Notes under the pieces: generated by a model
What the model saw: the letters and a program-made list of their open reading frames with translations, nothing else
Told to the model about the DNA's origin: nothing
Databases searched by the model: none
NCBI RefSeq assembly: GCF_003386535.1
Contig: NZ_QTTN01000005.1
Coordinates: forward strand, 163,656 to 227,655
Reading direction: 5' to 3'
From: Paenibacillus taihuensis
GTDB taxonomy: Bacteria; Bacillota; Bacilli; Paenibacillales; Paenibacillaceae
DNA: 64,000 nt
Made by a program: the position numbers and the translations under genes
In this document: piece by piece, positions 1 through 7,765 of the stretch
Layout: every line of letters starts with the position of its first letter
How positions within the stretch are numbered: position 1 is the first letter of the stretch

Positions 1-362
1 CAGCGCTGTTAACGCTCGTAAGCTGGCTGCTCGAAGGAGCGGTTGTATATGGCGTGACAGGCGTGCTCGATCTTCCGGTCAACCCATTCGAGGCGATATG
101 GGTGACGAGCATGACGATCGCAGGTCAGTTGTTTCACGTCACACCTGGCGGAATTGGTACGTATGAAACGACGTTGACCGCATCGCTTGGCGTGCTGGGC
201 GTTTCGGGCGAGGTTGCTTTTGCCGCGGCGCTGCTGTCGCACGGCTTCAAGTTTGTATTTGCATATGTGACGGGCGCGGCTTCGCTTGCGATGAGCGCGG
301 TCACGTGGAAAGAGCTGCGGTCATGGCTGCAGCCAACCGGGAGAGAGGGGCATATAAAATGA
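1..362 (+). CDS. C-terminal part of a UPF0104/LPG-synthase-TM family membrane protein (5' truncated by window)
   Basis: The reading frame is open from the first base (frame 3) to a TGA at 360-362, so only about the last 119 residues are visible. They are hydrophobic and contain the segment TPGGIGTYETTLTASLGVLG, which resembles the conserved glycine-rich PGGxGxxE region of UPF0104 (lysylphosphatidylglycerol synthase TM region, AglD-like) proteins. These are polytopic membrane proteins linked to lipid or polyisoprenoid-sugar handling. The stop overlaps the start of the next gene in an ATGA arrangement, which indicates translational coupling with the envelope cluster that follows. The family call rests on a short segment and the substrate is unknown. 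Confidence 0.7.
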   Translation, partial: ALLTLVSWLLEGAVVYGVTGVLDLPVNPFEAIWVTSMTIAGQLFHVTPGGIGTYETTLTASLGVLGVSGEVAFAAALLSHGFKFVFAYVTGAASLAMSAVTWKELRSWLQPTGREGHIK

Positions 363-1897
363 AAAAGGCGTCGGGGTTTGAGATCATAGCGGCGCGTTGT
401 TGGAACCTGCTGAACGAAGGGAAGCCTTTTACACCGATATTCGTCGTAGGTACATTCGCGCTCTATCATATGAATCAGTGGGGGGAGGCAAGCTTTTGGG
501 CGCAGTTCGGACTTGGGCTGCTGGCGGCGCTTCCGCTGCTGGCGCTCTATTTCTATTATGATTTTCCGCTGTTTCTGCGTAATTATCTATGGCTGCCGGT
601 CGTGGCTGCGCTCGTGCTGTGGCGAGATGCGCCGCTTGATCTGGGGCTCTACGCAACAGCGACGCTGCTGTTTCTGTTCTTCACGATCTATTTCTGGGGG
701 ACATTCTACTACCACTTAAGGATTGGAACGTCATGGTGGAACTTTAAGCGGTTCTGGAAGCTGGTCCTGAAGAACAGCGATTCTACGAGCGGCAATGCGC
801 AGGAGCAGCTGCCAAAGTTCCTGCTGCTTCTCTTCGTTGTTGATGTGGCTGGTCGGTATTGGGCGGACGGAAGTGCGTCTGCGGGCGATTTTGGCTGGGG
901 CAGCTATGGCTTGTTCGTTGTGGGTGTCACGGTTTACGCATTTATCCTGCACCGCAATTTGTTCGATTGGAAACCGAAAGAAATTCCGAACTATACGGTG
1001 CCCGTACAACCGTCAGAGCAGTCGGGCAAAGGCAAGGTGTTCGTGCTCGTCATTGATGGCATGCGGAAGGACCGGTTCGAGGAAGCAAATGCGCCTTTTC
1101 TAAAAAGATGGCGGGCCGAAGGTACGGAATATACGCAGATGGAGACATTATACCCGGCGAGGACTGTTGTTTGTTTCTCGTCGATGTTTACGGGCACGTA
1201 TCCGCGCGAGCATGGGATTACGTCCAACATGGTGTGGAAGCTCGGCATTAAGGTCGAGTCGATCTTCGATAGCCTGCGCAAGGTTGGCAAAGTCGGGCGA
1301 TTGCTCGGCATCGCGCATCTGATCGATTCGATGGGTGATGATGTGGAGAGCGTGACGGCGGTTATGCATAATGATAAAGCCGACCGCAACATTATGGAGC
1401 GCGCGAAGCTCATTATGGCGGAGCAGAATCCGGATCTTCTGATCGTGCAGTTCATCGCAACGGACCAGACGGGGCATAGCATGGGAGCGCTGTACGACGA
1501 GTACCGGCAAAAGATCGAGGAGGCCGATGCGCTCATCGCCGAGTTTACGGCTTGGCTTACGGTGAACGGTCATGCGGAGGATGCGACATTCATCGTGTGT
1601 GCCGATCATGGACAGGCCGACGGTATCGGCGGGCATGGGCATTTGGACGAAGGCGAGCGGTACGTGCCGTTCTTCATGCATGGTCCGAATGTGCGGCAAG
1701 GGGTCAAAATCGATGCCAAGCAGTCGCTTGTTTCCATGGCGCCGACACTCAGCTACTTGCTGGATGCGCCGCTGCCGAGCCATAGTCGCGGCCCGGTGTT
1801 AATAGATGCTTTTGAACCGAGACCATCCATTAAATCAAAGAAAGAAGCGGAACCTCATGCACAAGAAGAAGCTGGTCGTATTTCTGCCGGCGCATAA
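359..1897 (+). CDS. Membrane-anchored alkaline-phosphatase-superfamily (phosphodiesterase/NPP-type) protein
   Basis: About 512 residues. The N-terminal ~200 residues are a set of hydrophobic helices. The rest carries the metal-site signatures of type I phosphodiesterases: VLVIDGMRKDRF (first metal Asp), a nucleophile region PARTVVCFSSMFTG followed by YPREHGI, ATDQTGHSMG (Asp/His ligands), CADHGQAD and GGHGH. This architecture suits an enzyme that cleaves or transfers phosphate-linked groups at the outer membrane face. I chose ATG 359 because it overlaps the upstream stop (ATGA) and has GAGAGAGGGG about 8 nt upstream; an in-frame ATG at 305 lies inside the previous gene. The 3' end overlaps the next gene by 41 nt. 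The substrate (lipid, nucleotide or wall-polymer precursor) cannot be read from sequence. Confidence 0.82.
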   Translation: MKKASGFEIIAARCWNLLNEGKPFTPIFVVGTFALYHMNQWGEASFWAQFGLGLLAALPLLALYFYYDFPLFLRNYLWLPVVAALVLWRDAPLDLGLYATATLLFLFFTIYFWGTFYYHLRIGTSWWNFKRFWKLVLKNSDSTSGNAQEQLPKFLLLLFVVDVAGRYWADGSASAGDFGWGSYGLFVVGVTVYAFILHRNLFDWKPKEIPNYTVPVQPSEQSGKGKVFVLVIDGMRKDRFEEANAPFLKRWRAEGTEYTQMETLYPARTVVCFSSMFTGTYPREHGITSNMVWKLGIKVESIFDSLRKVGKVGRLLGIAHLIDSMGDDVESVTAVMHNDKADRNIMERAKLIMAEQNPDLLIVQFIATDQTGHSMGALYDEYRQKIEEADALIAEFTAWLTVNGHAEDATFIVCADHGQADGIGGHGHLDEGERYVPFFMHGPNVRQGVKIDAKQSLVSMAPTLSYLLDAPLPSHSRGPVLIDAFEPRPSIKSKKEAEPHAQEEAGRISAGA

Positions 1898-2624
1898 TGA
1901 AGAAGGCAATATTGCCAAAGTGATCTCTCGGATTCCGCGCGAGCCGCATCCGGATTGGCAGGTAGAGGTGCTCGTCATTGACGACGGGTCTACCGACGGT
2001 ACGGTGGAGGAAGCGAAGGCCGCAGGTGCGGAGCATATTGTTTCTTTTGCGCGTAATCGGGGACTGGGAGCAGCGGTGCGGGAAGGGCTCGCGTCATGCG
2101 TGCGCCTTGGCGCTGATATCGGGCTTATGATTGATGCGGACAACGAATATCCGGCCGAGGAGATTCCGAACGTCGTCGCTCCGATCTGGGAAGGGCGTTC
2201 CGACTATACGATGGGTTCGCGGTTCAAGGGGTCCATCCGCGGGATGAGGCTGCACCGCCGTCTCGGCAATTATTGCTTTACGCTGCTGCAAGCACTGCTG
2301 CTGCGCCGGATGATTTGGGACGGTCAGTCGGGGATGCGCGGTTTCTCGAGGCTCGCGATGGAACATGCGGAGATTATTCACGATTACAATTACGCACAGG
2401 TGCTGACGTTGAATCTGGTCCGTAAAGGGTTTCGGATGGAAGAGGTGCCGATCACGTATCAGGTGCGCCAGCAGGGGGAGTCGTTTATCAAGTTCAATAA
2501 GTACATGACGAACGTGCTGCCGGCCGTGTGGAAGGAAATGCGCCGACCTGTGAGTAGGAAGCGAGTGGCGGAGCTGAAGAAGGCGCGAGCGGTTGCTCTG
2601 CGTAAGGTGAGTATGGAGAAGTAG
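1857..2624 (+). CDS. Glycosyltransferase family 2 (polyprenyl-phosphate glycosyltransferase-like)
   Basis: 255 residues from ATG 1857. The fold-defining GT-A motifs are visible: LPAHNEEGNIAKVI at the N-terminus, VIDDGSTDGT (nucleotide-sugar binding), NRGLGAAVREGL, and MIDADNEYPAEEIP, the DxD-like metal/sugar site typical of dolichol/undecaprenyl-phosphate sugar synthases. There is no C-terminal membrane pair, so it is a short DPM1-like enzyme, probably cytosolic or peripheral. It overlaps the phosphodiesterase gene by 41 nt and precedes a polytopic GT-C-like protein. That order suggests a pathway in which a lipid-linked sugar made here is used by the membrane transferase (inference). The in-frame TTG/ATG codons further upstream lie within the previous gene. 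Confidence 0.85.
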   Translation: MHKKKLVVFLPAHNEEGNIAKVISRIPREPHPDWQVEVLVIDDGSTDGTVEEAKAAGAEHIVSFARNRGLGAAVREGLASCVRLGADIGLMIDADNEYPAEEIPNVVAPIWEGRSDYTMGSRFKGSIRGMRLHRRLGNYCFTLLQALLLRRMIWDGQSGMRGFSRLAMEHAEIIHDYNYAQVLTLNLVRKGFRMEEVPITYQVRQQGESFIKFNKYMTNVLPAVWKEMRRPVSRKRVAELKKARAVALRKVSMEK

Positions 2625-2683
2625 TTGGCTAGGAGAATAGGGCAAGGGACTGTATATGGAAAAGTAGTGAAAGAGGTGGAGAG

Positions 2684-4321
2684 GTGCGGCGGCGAGAAGG
2701 GGATCAACTGCGTGGTGAGCGTGGCGGCTATAGGAATGTATTGAAGTCGGTCGCCGCACCGGCTTCTATTGTTGTTGGGGTACTGCTCTGGGTGCTGTTC
2801 AGCCTGATGCACCGGAGTCCGTATGCGGGGAGCTGGGACGAGGTTGATTTTGTGCTGGCGCTGGATCGGTTCGATCTGCTCGCGATGCAGCCGCACTTCC
2901 CTGGGTACCCCTACTTCGTGATGGGCGCGATGGCCGTGCGGCGGTTCGTGCACGATCCGGTGCTCGCTTACGACACGCTGAATATCGGCTTGCTCGCGTT
3001 GTCTGTCATTCCGCTCTGGCTGCTGGCGCGGCGGGTTCTGTCGCCGCTCTGGTCGGTGCTTGCGGTGCTGCTCGTGCTGACAGCGCCGTATCTGTGGCTG
3101 CAGGCGGTGCGGCCGATGTCGGAGGCGGCAGGCATCGCCATGATGTGGTGGTTTCTGTGGAGCTGGTGGCGGGCGATGGAACGGCGCACTTGGGGCCGCT
3201 CGGCAGCGGCGATGTTCAGCTTCAGCCTGATGATGGGGATCAGGCTGTCTTTTGTCGCCTTCGGCGTCGGCCTGCTATGGCTGTTGGCGCTGCACGCAGT
3301 GGATTGGCATCGGCAGGGGAAGCGGGTTCTGCCGCGATTAGGTTTGTATGTGCTGCTCGCGGCAAGCTTCGAGCTGCTGTGGGTGGCTGGCTTAGCCCTG
3401 AGCGAAGGCGGGCTAAGCGGGTTTATTCAGCTGGCCCTCGCGTTCACCGAGGGCCATTTCAGTGACTGGGGCGGCGGCGTAGCGTCCGCCGCCCATGTCA
3501 GCTTCGCCGCGCGAGTGCTGCGCTTCGCGGGCGATAACGTGCTGTGGACCGGCATGTTCGTCCGGTCCACGGCACTGCTTGCAGCGGCGGCGGCCCTGCT
3601 GTTCGCCGCCGTGCTCTCCGCGGGGGCGGCACGCCCGCCCCGCGTCGGCGCGCGCACGCGCGCGCCTTTGGCACCCCGGGCGGCGGCATGGCTATGCCGC
3701 CCGGCGCTGCCGGGGGCGCTCGCTGCGCTCGCGAGCGCCTACGGCGCCTGGGCGCTGCTGGCGCAGAACATCGACAAGCCCCGCCACATCACGCCGCTCA
3801 TCGGCGTGATGTGGCTGCTGCTTGCGATGTGCTGCGCGGCTGCGCCGACTGCGGCTGCTTCGCAGCCGGAGCGCGGCGCACGCATTCGCCGCGCGGTGCA
3901 AGCGGCGGCTGCATTGTGCGCCGCTTGCGTCATTGCGCTGCAAGCTGCCGCCGGCAGCGCGCTGGTAGAGCGGCAGGCGGTAGAAACCCCTGCCGTCTAC
4001 CAGCTGGATCAGGGGCTGCGCCAGCTTGCGGCGAGCCATACGGACCGCCGGTTCGTCGTGTATACGTGGGAGGAAATGCGCGTCCTCCAATACTTGCACT
4101 GCCCAGTTACGAACCGACGGATCGAGACGTACTCGTATTTTCTCGCAGACGTGCAGGCGGACCAAGGCGCAGAGATCTTGCTAACGGATCATGTGCTGCA
4201 GGGCTTCGAAGCGCAGGTCGGCCCGCTGCGGGACAAGGTGGAGCCGCTTGCGGTCTATCGCAGCGATCCGCTGTTCGAGCCAGTATACAACGCGATTACG
4301 TTGTACAAGTGGATCGGGTAA
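2684..4321 (+). CDS. Polytopic membrane protein, putative GT-C (ArnT/PMT-like) glycosyltransferase; hairpin-rich coding sequence
   Basis: 545 residues from GTG 2684 (AGGTGGAG just upstream). After a short basic N-terminus there are about ten hydrophobic segments. The first long loop begins SWDEVDFVLALDRFD and continues to PHFPGYPYF, where an acidic DE pair plus a following H-PGYP segment resembles the first extracytoplasmic loop of GT-C transferases that use polyprenyl-phosphate sugars. The C-terminal ~120 residues form a soluble outside domain. The middle of the gene (about 3390-3960) is unusually G+C-rich and Ala/Arg-rich, with long open frames on other strands. It also carries at least ten perfect inverted repeats within coding sequence (see findings). 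A specific enzymatic role is inference; I do not recognise a named gene. Confidence 0.65.
   Translation: MRRREGDQLRGERGGYRNVLKSVAAPASIVVGVLLWVLFSLMHRSPYAGSWDEVDFVLALDRFDLLAMQPHFPGYPYFVMGAMAVRRFVHDPVLAYDTLNIGLLALSVIPLWLLARRVLSPLWSVLAVLLVLTAPYLWLQAVRPMSEAAGIAMMWWFLWSWWRAMERRTWGRSAAAMFSFSLMMGIRLSFVAFGVGLLWLLALHAVDWHRQGKRVLPRLGLYVLLAASFELLWVAGLALSEGGLSGFIQLALAFTEGHFSDWGGGVASAAHVSFAARVLRFAGDNVLWTGMFVRSTALLAAAAALLFAAVLSAGAARPPRVGARTRAPLAPRAAAWLCRPALPGALAALASAYGAWALLAQNIDKPRHITPLIGVMWLLLAMCCAAAPTAAASQPERGARIRRAVQAAAALCAACVIALQAAAGSALVERQAVETPAVYQLDQGLRQLAASHTDRRFVVYTWEEMRVLQYLHCPVTNRRIETYSYFLADVQADQGAEILLTDHVLQGFEAQVGPLRDKVEPLAVYRSDPLFEPVYNAITLYKWIG
3223..3958. repeat. Array of perfect inverted repeats inside a coding sequence
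   Basis: Perfect stems read from the sequence (outer limits, arm length): 3223-3247 (9), 3390-3418 (9), 3432-3456 (9), 3469-3494 (9), 3544-3570 (9), 3682-3701 (8), 3715-3739 (8), 3785-3813 (12), 3852-3868 (7), 3898-3928 (10), 3944-3958 (7). Loops run from 1 to 16 nt. Arm sequences differ from one repeat to the next, so this is not one repeat family inserted many times. All lie within the open frame of the GT-C-like gene. Confidence 0.8.
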
Positions 4322-4738
4322 TATATGTGCTATCAGCGCCGAAAACCGGTGTGAACACTCGCTTTGGCCTCCCGAGAGAACGTATATGTGCTCTCGCGGG
4401 TCAGTTTGGTGCGATTCTGACACTGAGAGAACGTATGTGTTCTCTCAGCGAGAAACAGCTGCGAATTCCCGCGAACCGCTTCGCGAGAGACCCTATTTGG
4501 ATCTCTCACGTCCGAATTAGCACGTTTTCGGGGCTGAGAGTGCCATTTGGGATCTCTCAGCGGGAAACAGCTGCGAATTCCTGCGGACCGCTTCGTGAGA
4601 GACCCCATTTGGATCTCTCACGTCCGAATTAGCACGTTTTCGGAGCTGAGAGTGCCATATTGGATCTCTCAGCTTCACCAAGAAGCAACTCGCCCCCGCC
4701 GCTTACACCTCACAAAAACTTTTGTACACTTCCGTCTA
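4322..4738. repeat. Intergenic spacer with six GAGAG/CTCTC hairpins and a ~117-bp direct repeat
   Basis: No gene is credible here. Six short inverted repeats lie at 4373-4396, 4423-4448, 4485-4507, 4533-4561, 4594-4622 and 4644-4674, all with a GAGAG...CTCTC core. The outer base pairs differ but stay complementary: CGAGAG/CTCTCG, CTGAGAGA/TCTCTCAG, GCTGAGAG/CTCTCAGC, CGTGAGAGA/TCTCTCACG, AGCTGAGAG/CTCTCAGCT. The third copy has one mismatch just outside its core. The segment from about 4441 to 4557 is repeated with few changes at about 4554-4673, including the linkers GAAACAGCTGCGAATTCC and TCCGAATTAGCACGTTTTCG. Confidence 0.85.
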
Positions 4739-4767
4739 TTGACACTCTAATTGAAAATGATTATCAT
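4739..4767 (+). promoter_or_regulatory. Sigma-A promoter overlapped by a Fur box (iron-uptake operon)
   Basis: A consensus -35 TTGACA (4739-4744) is separated by 17 nt from -10 TATCAT (4762-4767). The segment 4752-4766, TGAAAATGATTATCA, matches the 7-1-7 Fur consensus TGATAATNATTATCA at 14 of 15 positions and covers the spacer and -10. Binding of Fur-Fe(II) there would block RNA polymerase, so the genes downstream should be induced by iron limitation. Confidence 0.9.
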
Positions 4768-4841
4768 TACTATCGTGACCTTTGAGAATAACTGGGAGGC
4801 ACTGTACAGCGATTATGACTTATGGAAGGTGAATTGCAATC

Positions 4842-6095
4842 ATGCGCATAAGGTCAATGAGAATCGCAACGCTGGTTGTCGCGATTTTTCTGGTCCTGGC
4901 GCCTGCGAGCGCTTGGGCGTACTCGTATGGCGATGCCAATACCGAGGATGTAGCGGAAACGTTCAAGGTGGTCGTTTCGTCGCTAGGCAAATCCCCGGCC
5001 GATTGGGATACGGCAACGGCAGCACATAAGGAACGACGTGACGAAATCGCCTCGCACTTTGGCGAAGCGGTTGCGGCAACGTTGGATGCGGATCTGAAGG
5101 CGCATAAGACGGCCGAGACGATTGCCAACTACAAGGCGCTGCTCGTCATGAACTTGGATCGACGCTTTGAGAATGCGCTCCACAATTACACGGACTACAC
5201 GTCGGCGAAGCTGCTGCTTGCGAAGGCGCGGGCGACTTTCGAGACACTGTCACCTTACGCGGAGTCGAAGCTGTCCTCGTCCAAGCTGGACGGTTTGGCG
5301 AAGGATTTTGACGTGGCGCTAGATGCAATCGGCAACCCGGGATTGTTCGGCGTCGGCAAGAAGGACCCGGACGAAGCGGCATTGAAAGGTGCGGTTAACC
5401 GGATTTACAGTGCGTTAAGGCCGCTGTTCCCGTATACACCGTACAAGGCGGAGCCGTCTAAGCCAGCTGCAGGTACCGGCACGACCACGAAGCCGGACGG
5501 AAGCACATCGACAAGCGGCGGTACGAGCGGCACGAAAGCAGGCACTACATCGAAGCCATCAACCACCACAGGCAGCGCGGCTGGCTCAACTACAACGACG
5601 AAGCCTGATAAGGGCACGACAACATCTGGCGATAAAGCTCCTGATGCTCCAGCAGCTAACGATAGCAAGTCCGATTCAACAACGACTACAACCGCGACGG
5701 ATACATCTGCTGCAGAGGACACATCTTCGGAAGCGACCACGGGTGACGCAGCGGCGCCTGATCAAACGGCGAATGCCGATGAGCAAGCTGCAACAAACGA
5801 TGCCGGCCAAGCGACCGATGACACACAAGCAGCTGATAACGCATCGGCGACGAATGATGCCGCATCGACCGATAATTCGGGCACAACGAGCAACGACTCC
5901 GCGGCAGCAGATGATACAGCAGTATCTGACGCAGCGGCAGCGGCTGAGCCGGAAGTCATCGACGGGACGAAGGCGCATGCGCCAATGGCTCACGAGAGCA
6001 AGACGAACCCGGCTGTAACAATGGGCGTCATTGGAGGCGTAGTTATTATCGGCGCGGGCGCTGTATGGTGGGCTCGCCGCAAAGGCTTTTTCTAA
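4842..6095 (+). CDS. Exported, C-terminally membrane-anchored protein of the FTR1 iron cassette
   Basis: 417 residues from ATG 4842 (GGAAGGTGA about 9 nt upstream). There is a signal peptide (RIATLVVAIFLVLAPASAWA). A helical, charged domain follows at about residues 28-200. Next is a ~160-residue linker very rich in Thr, Ser, Ala, Asp and Gly and increasingly acidic, and then a C-terminal transmembrane helix with the WWARRKGFF tail. The helical domain recalls the extracytoplasmic helical region fused to the N-terminus of some bacterial FTR1 permeases (inference). Being first behind a Fur-box promoter and two genes before the permease, it is probably an iron-binding or delivery partner at the outer face. 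I recognise no named family. An in-frame ATG at 4857 is a possible alternative start. Confidence 0.75.
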   Translation: MRIRSMRIATLVVAIFLVLAPASAWAYSYGDANTEDVAETFKVVVSSLGKSPADWDTATAAHKERRDEIASHFGEAVAATLDADLKAHKTAETIANYKALLVMNLDRRFENALHNYTDYTSAKLLLAKARATFETLSPYAESKLSSSKLDGLAKDFDVALDAIGNPGLFGVGKKDPDEAALKGAVNRIYSALRPLFPYTPYKAEPSKPAAGTGTTTKPDGSTSTSGGTSGTKAGTTSKPSTTTGSAAGSTTTTKPDKGTTTSGDKAPDAPAANDSKSDSTTTTTATDTSAAEDTSSEATTGDAAAPDQTANADEQAATNDAGQATDDTQAADNASATNDAASTDNSGTTSNDSAAADDTAVSDAAAAAEPEVIDGTKAHAPMAHESKTNPAVTMGVIGGVVIIGAGAVWWARRKGFF

Positions 6096-6187
6096 GTTTA
6101 TTTTTCTCCCTGCCAAGAGTCGGCGTCAGCCGTTCTTTTTTGGAATCGCAGCACTAATCCCAATTTATTATTAGGAGAGTTGAATCG

Positions 6188-7678
6188 ATGAACCGAATGA
6201 AGAAATCATTGTCCGTCTTGCTCACCGTTACGATGCTTGCAGCAGCCGTATTTGCTTTTGCAGCAACCGCGTTTGCGGACGATTCACCACAGAAAGCGCC
6301 AGTTAACACAGACGTTGCTCCACAGCTGGCTGCTTACAAGAATATCCTGGGCATGTTTGAACAGAAGAAAGCGATTGCTGACATTAAGGCGCAGTACGTT
6401 TCCGATTTTGAGAAAAATGTTCTCGGCGTGGACGGCAGCATCAAAGCCGGCGACCCTGTTGTGAATGAAAACATCCGTTTCGTACTGGATAATGCAGTTG
6501 CCGGCAAGCTTACATATGCGCAAGCAGAGCAAGCTGTTGATAAAGGGCTGCAGTGGTACTTCTACTTCCTGATCAAGAACCTGACGAACACGGGAGCGAA
6601 GGGCGCATTAGCAGCTGGCGACCAAGCCGGCGCACAAGCTTTCATTACGAAGGCAACGCAAGTGTATACGGATGTACTGGATGCTACTGCGAAGATGGTT
6701 GACAGCACATACGGTACAACGACTTCCGAGTTGTTGAACCAAACCGTACTCCCTGCTTTCAAATCCGATATCGACAGCAAAGACGTGACGAAGCTTAATG
6801 TTCACCGTCAGCTGCTAGACAAGACATTGATCAAGATCTTCAATCTCGCAACACTTGCGCAAGCAGACCGCATGAAGAGCCTATCTACTGACGAGCAGCC
6901 TGCTGCTGTAATCGAAGGCTACTTCTACTTCATGAGCGTTTATGGTTACCTGCATGGCGGAGACGCTGTTGATGCAGATGTTGTTTACAAAGCTTTCGGC
7001 TCCGGTGATCCGAAGCAAGTCCATGCAGAGGCCATCCGCAAAGCAATCATCCGTTGTAATGTGGCCAAAGTAAGTGCGTACACGATTGAAATTCTAGAGA
7101 AGCTTGAGAAGAAAGACGCAGCTGGCGCAGCTGGCACAGGCGGCGAGCTGTACGGCTTCTTCGCAGCGCTGGAGCCGTTCTTCGCACCAGGCGTATACGC
7201 TGAAGCGAAGCAACTGAACGACGACATCCTTGCTGCATCAGCTGCAGGCGACGCGGACAAAGTTCGTGCAATCGGTTATCAAATGGCTTCCTATGCTGTA
7301 CAAATCGACGGTATTGCGTTCAAAATCGGCGACAAGCAAGTGGTTGTGAACGGCAAGGCGCAAAATGTAACAGCTTCCTACGCTGAGAAGTCCACGAACC
7401 GCACGCTCGTTCCAACTCGTTACTTGGAACTGCTCGGCTTTGCAGTAGCTTACGATAACGCAACAAAGACAGCCAAAGTGACAAAAGACGGCGTAACGCT
7501 TGCGCTTAAAATTGGCAGCGACGTTGTTACGAAGAACGGCGAGGCAATCGCTGATTACAAGCTGGATCAACCGGTCGTTGTGAAGGGTGGCTTTACCTAC
7601 CTGCCGCTTCGCGCTATTGCGGAGCTGTCCGAGAACCACATCTACTTCGACAAAGGTCAAGTCATCGTCATTAAATAG
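6188..7678 (+). CDS. Secreted helical protein with C-terminal copper-amine-oxidase-N-type (stalk) domain, FTR1 cassette
   Basis: 496 residues from ATG 6188 with AGGAGAG upstream. The signal peptide ends near ATAFA-DDSPQ. Residues ~35-375 are mostly helical and seem to hold two related halves, around EKNVLGVDGSIKAGDPVV and around YGYLHGGDAVDADVVYKAFG. Residues ~380-496 match the copper amine oxidase N-terminal domain family (VNGKAQNVTASY, RTLVPTRYLELLGFAV, FTYLPLRAIAEL), a small beta module common on Paenibacillus surface proteins and not itself catalytic. It lies between the anchored partner and the FTR1 gene in the Fur-controlled operon. In the EfeUOB system of other bacteria these positions are taken by EfeO and EfeB; neither is recognisable here, so this pair may be a functional substitute (inference). 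Confidence 0.75.
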   Translation: MNRMKKSLSVLLTVTMLAAAVFAFAATAFADDSPQKAPVNTDVAPQLAAYKNILGMFEQKKAIADIKAQYVSDFEKNVLGVDGSIKAGDPVVNENIRFVLDNAVAGKLTYAQAEQAVDKGLQWYFYFLIKNLTNTGAKGALAAGDQAGAQAFITKATQVYTDVLDATAKMVDSTYGTTTSELLNQTVLPAFKSDIDSKDVTKLNVHRQLLDKTLIKIFNLATLAQADRMKSLSTDEQPAAVIEGYFYFMSVYGYLHGGDAVDADVVYKAFGSGDPKQVHAEAIRKAIIRCNVAKVSAYTIEILEKLEKKDAAGAAGTGGELYGFFAALEPFFAPGVYAEAKQLNDDILAASAAGDADKVRAIGYQMASYAVQIDGIAFKIGDKQVVVNGKAQNVTASYAEKSTNRTLVPTRYLELLGFAVAYDNATKTAKVTKDGVTLALKIGSDVVTKNGEAIADYKLDQPVVVKGGFTYLPLRAIAELSENHIYFDKGQVIVIK

Positions 7679-7706
7679 GCGCGTGTCTCTTGCCGCGCAC
7701 TGCTTG

Positions 7707-7728
7707 CCCGTCCTCCTCGCAGGACGGG
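7707..7728 (+). other. Intercistronic hairpin without U-tract
   Basis: CCCGTCCT (7707-7714) pairs with AGGACGGG (7721-7728) between the second and third genes of the iron cassette. No T-run follows, so it is more likely an mRNA stability or processing element than a full terminator. Confidence 0.6.
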
Positions 7729-7765
7729 TACGCGTATTTAGGAAGGATTAAGGAGTGAGCGTTCC

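Noticed and set aside
3544..4632. Long alternative open frame (Arg/Ala/Gly-rich) overlapping the GT-C-like gene and its downstream repeats
   Set aside because: Frame-shifted reading of a very G+C-rich coding region; no ribosome site, no family pattern, and it runs into the hairpin repeats.
4322..4738. CRISPR array
   Set aside because: Repeats are short hairpins with variable arms and irregular spacing, with no unique spacers and no cas genes nearby.
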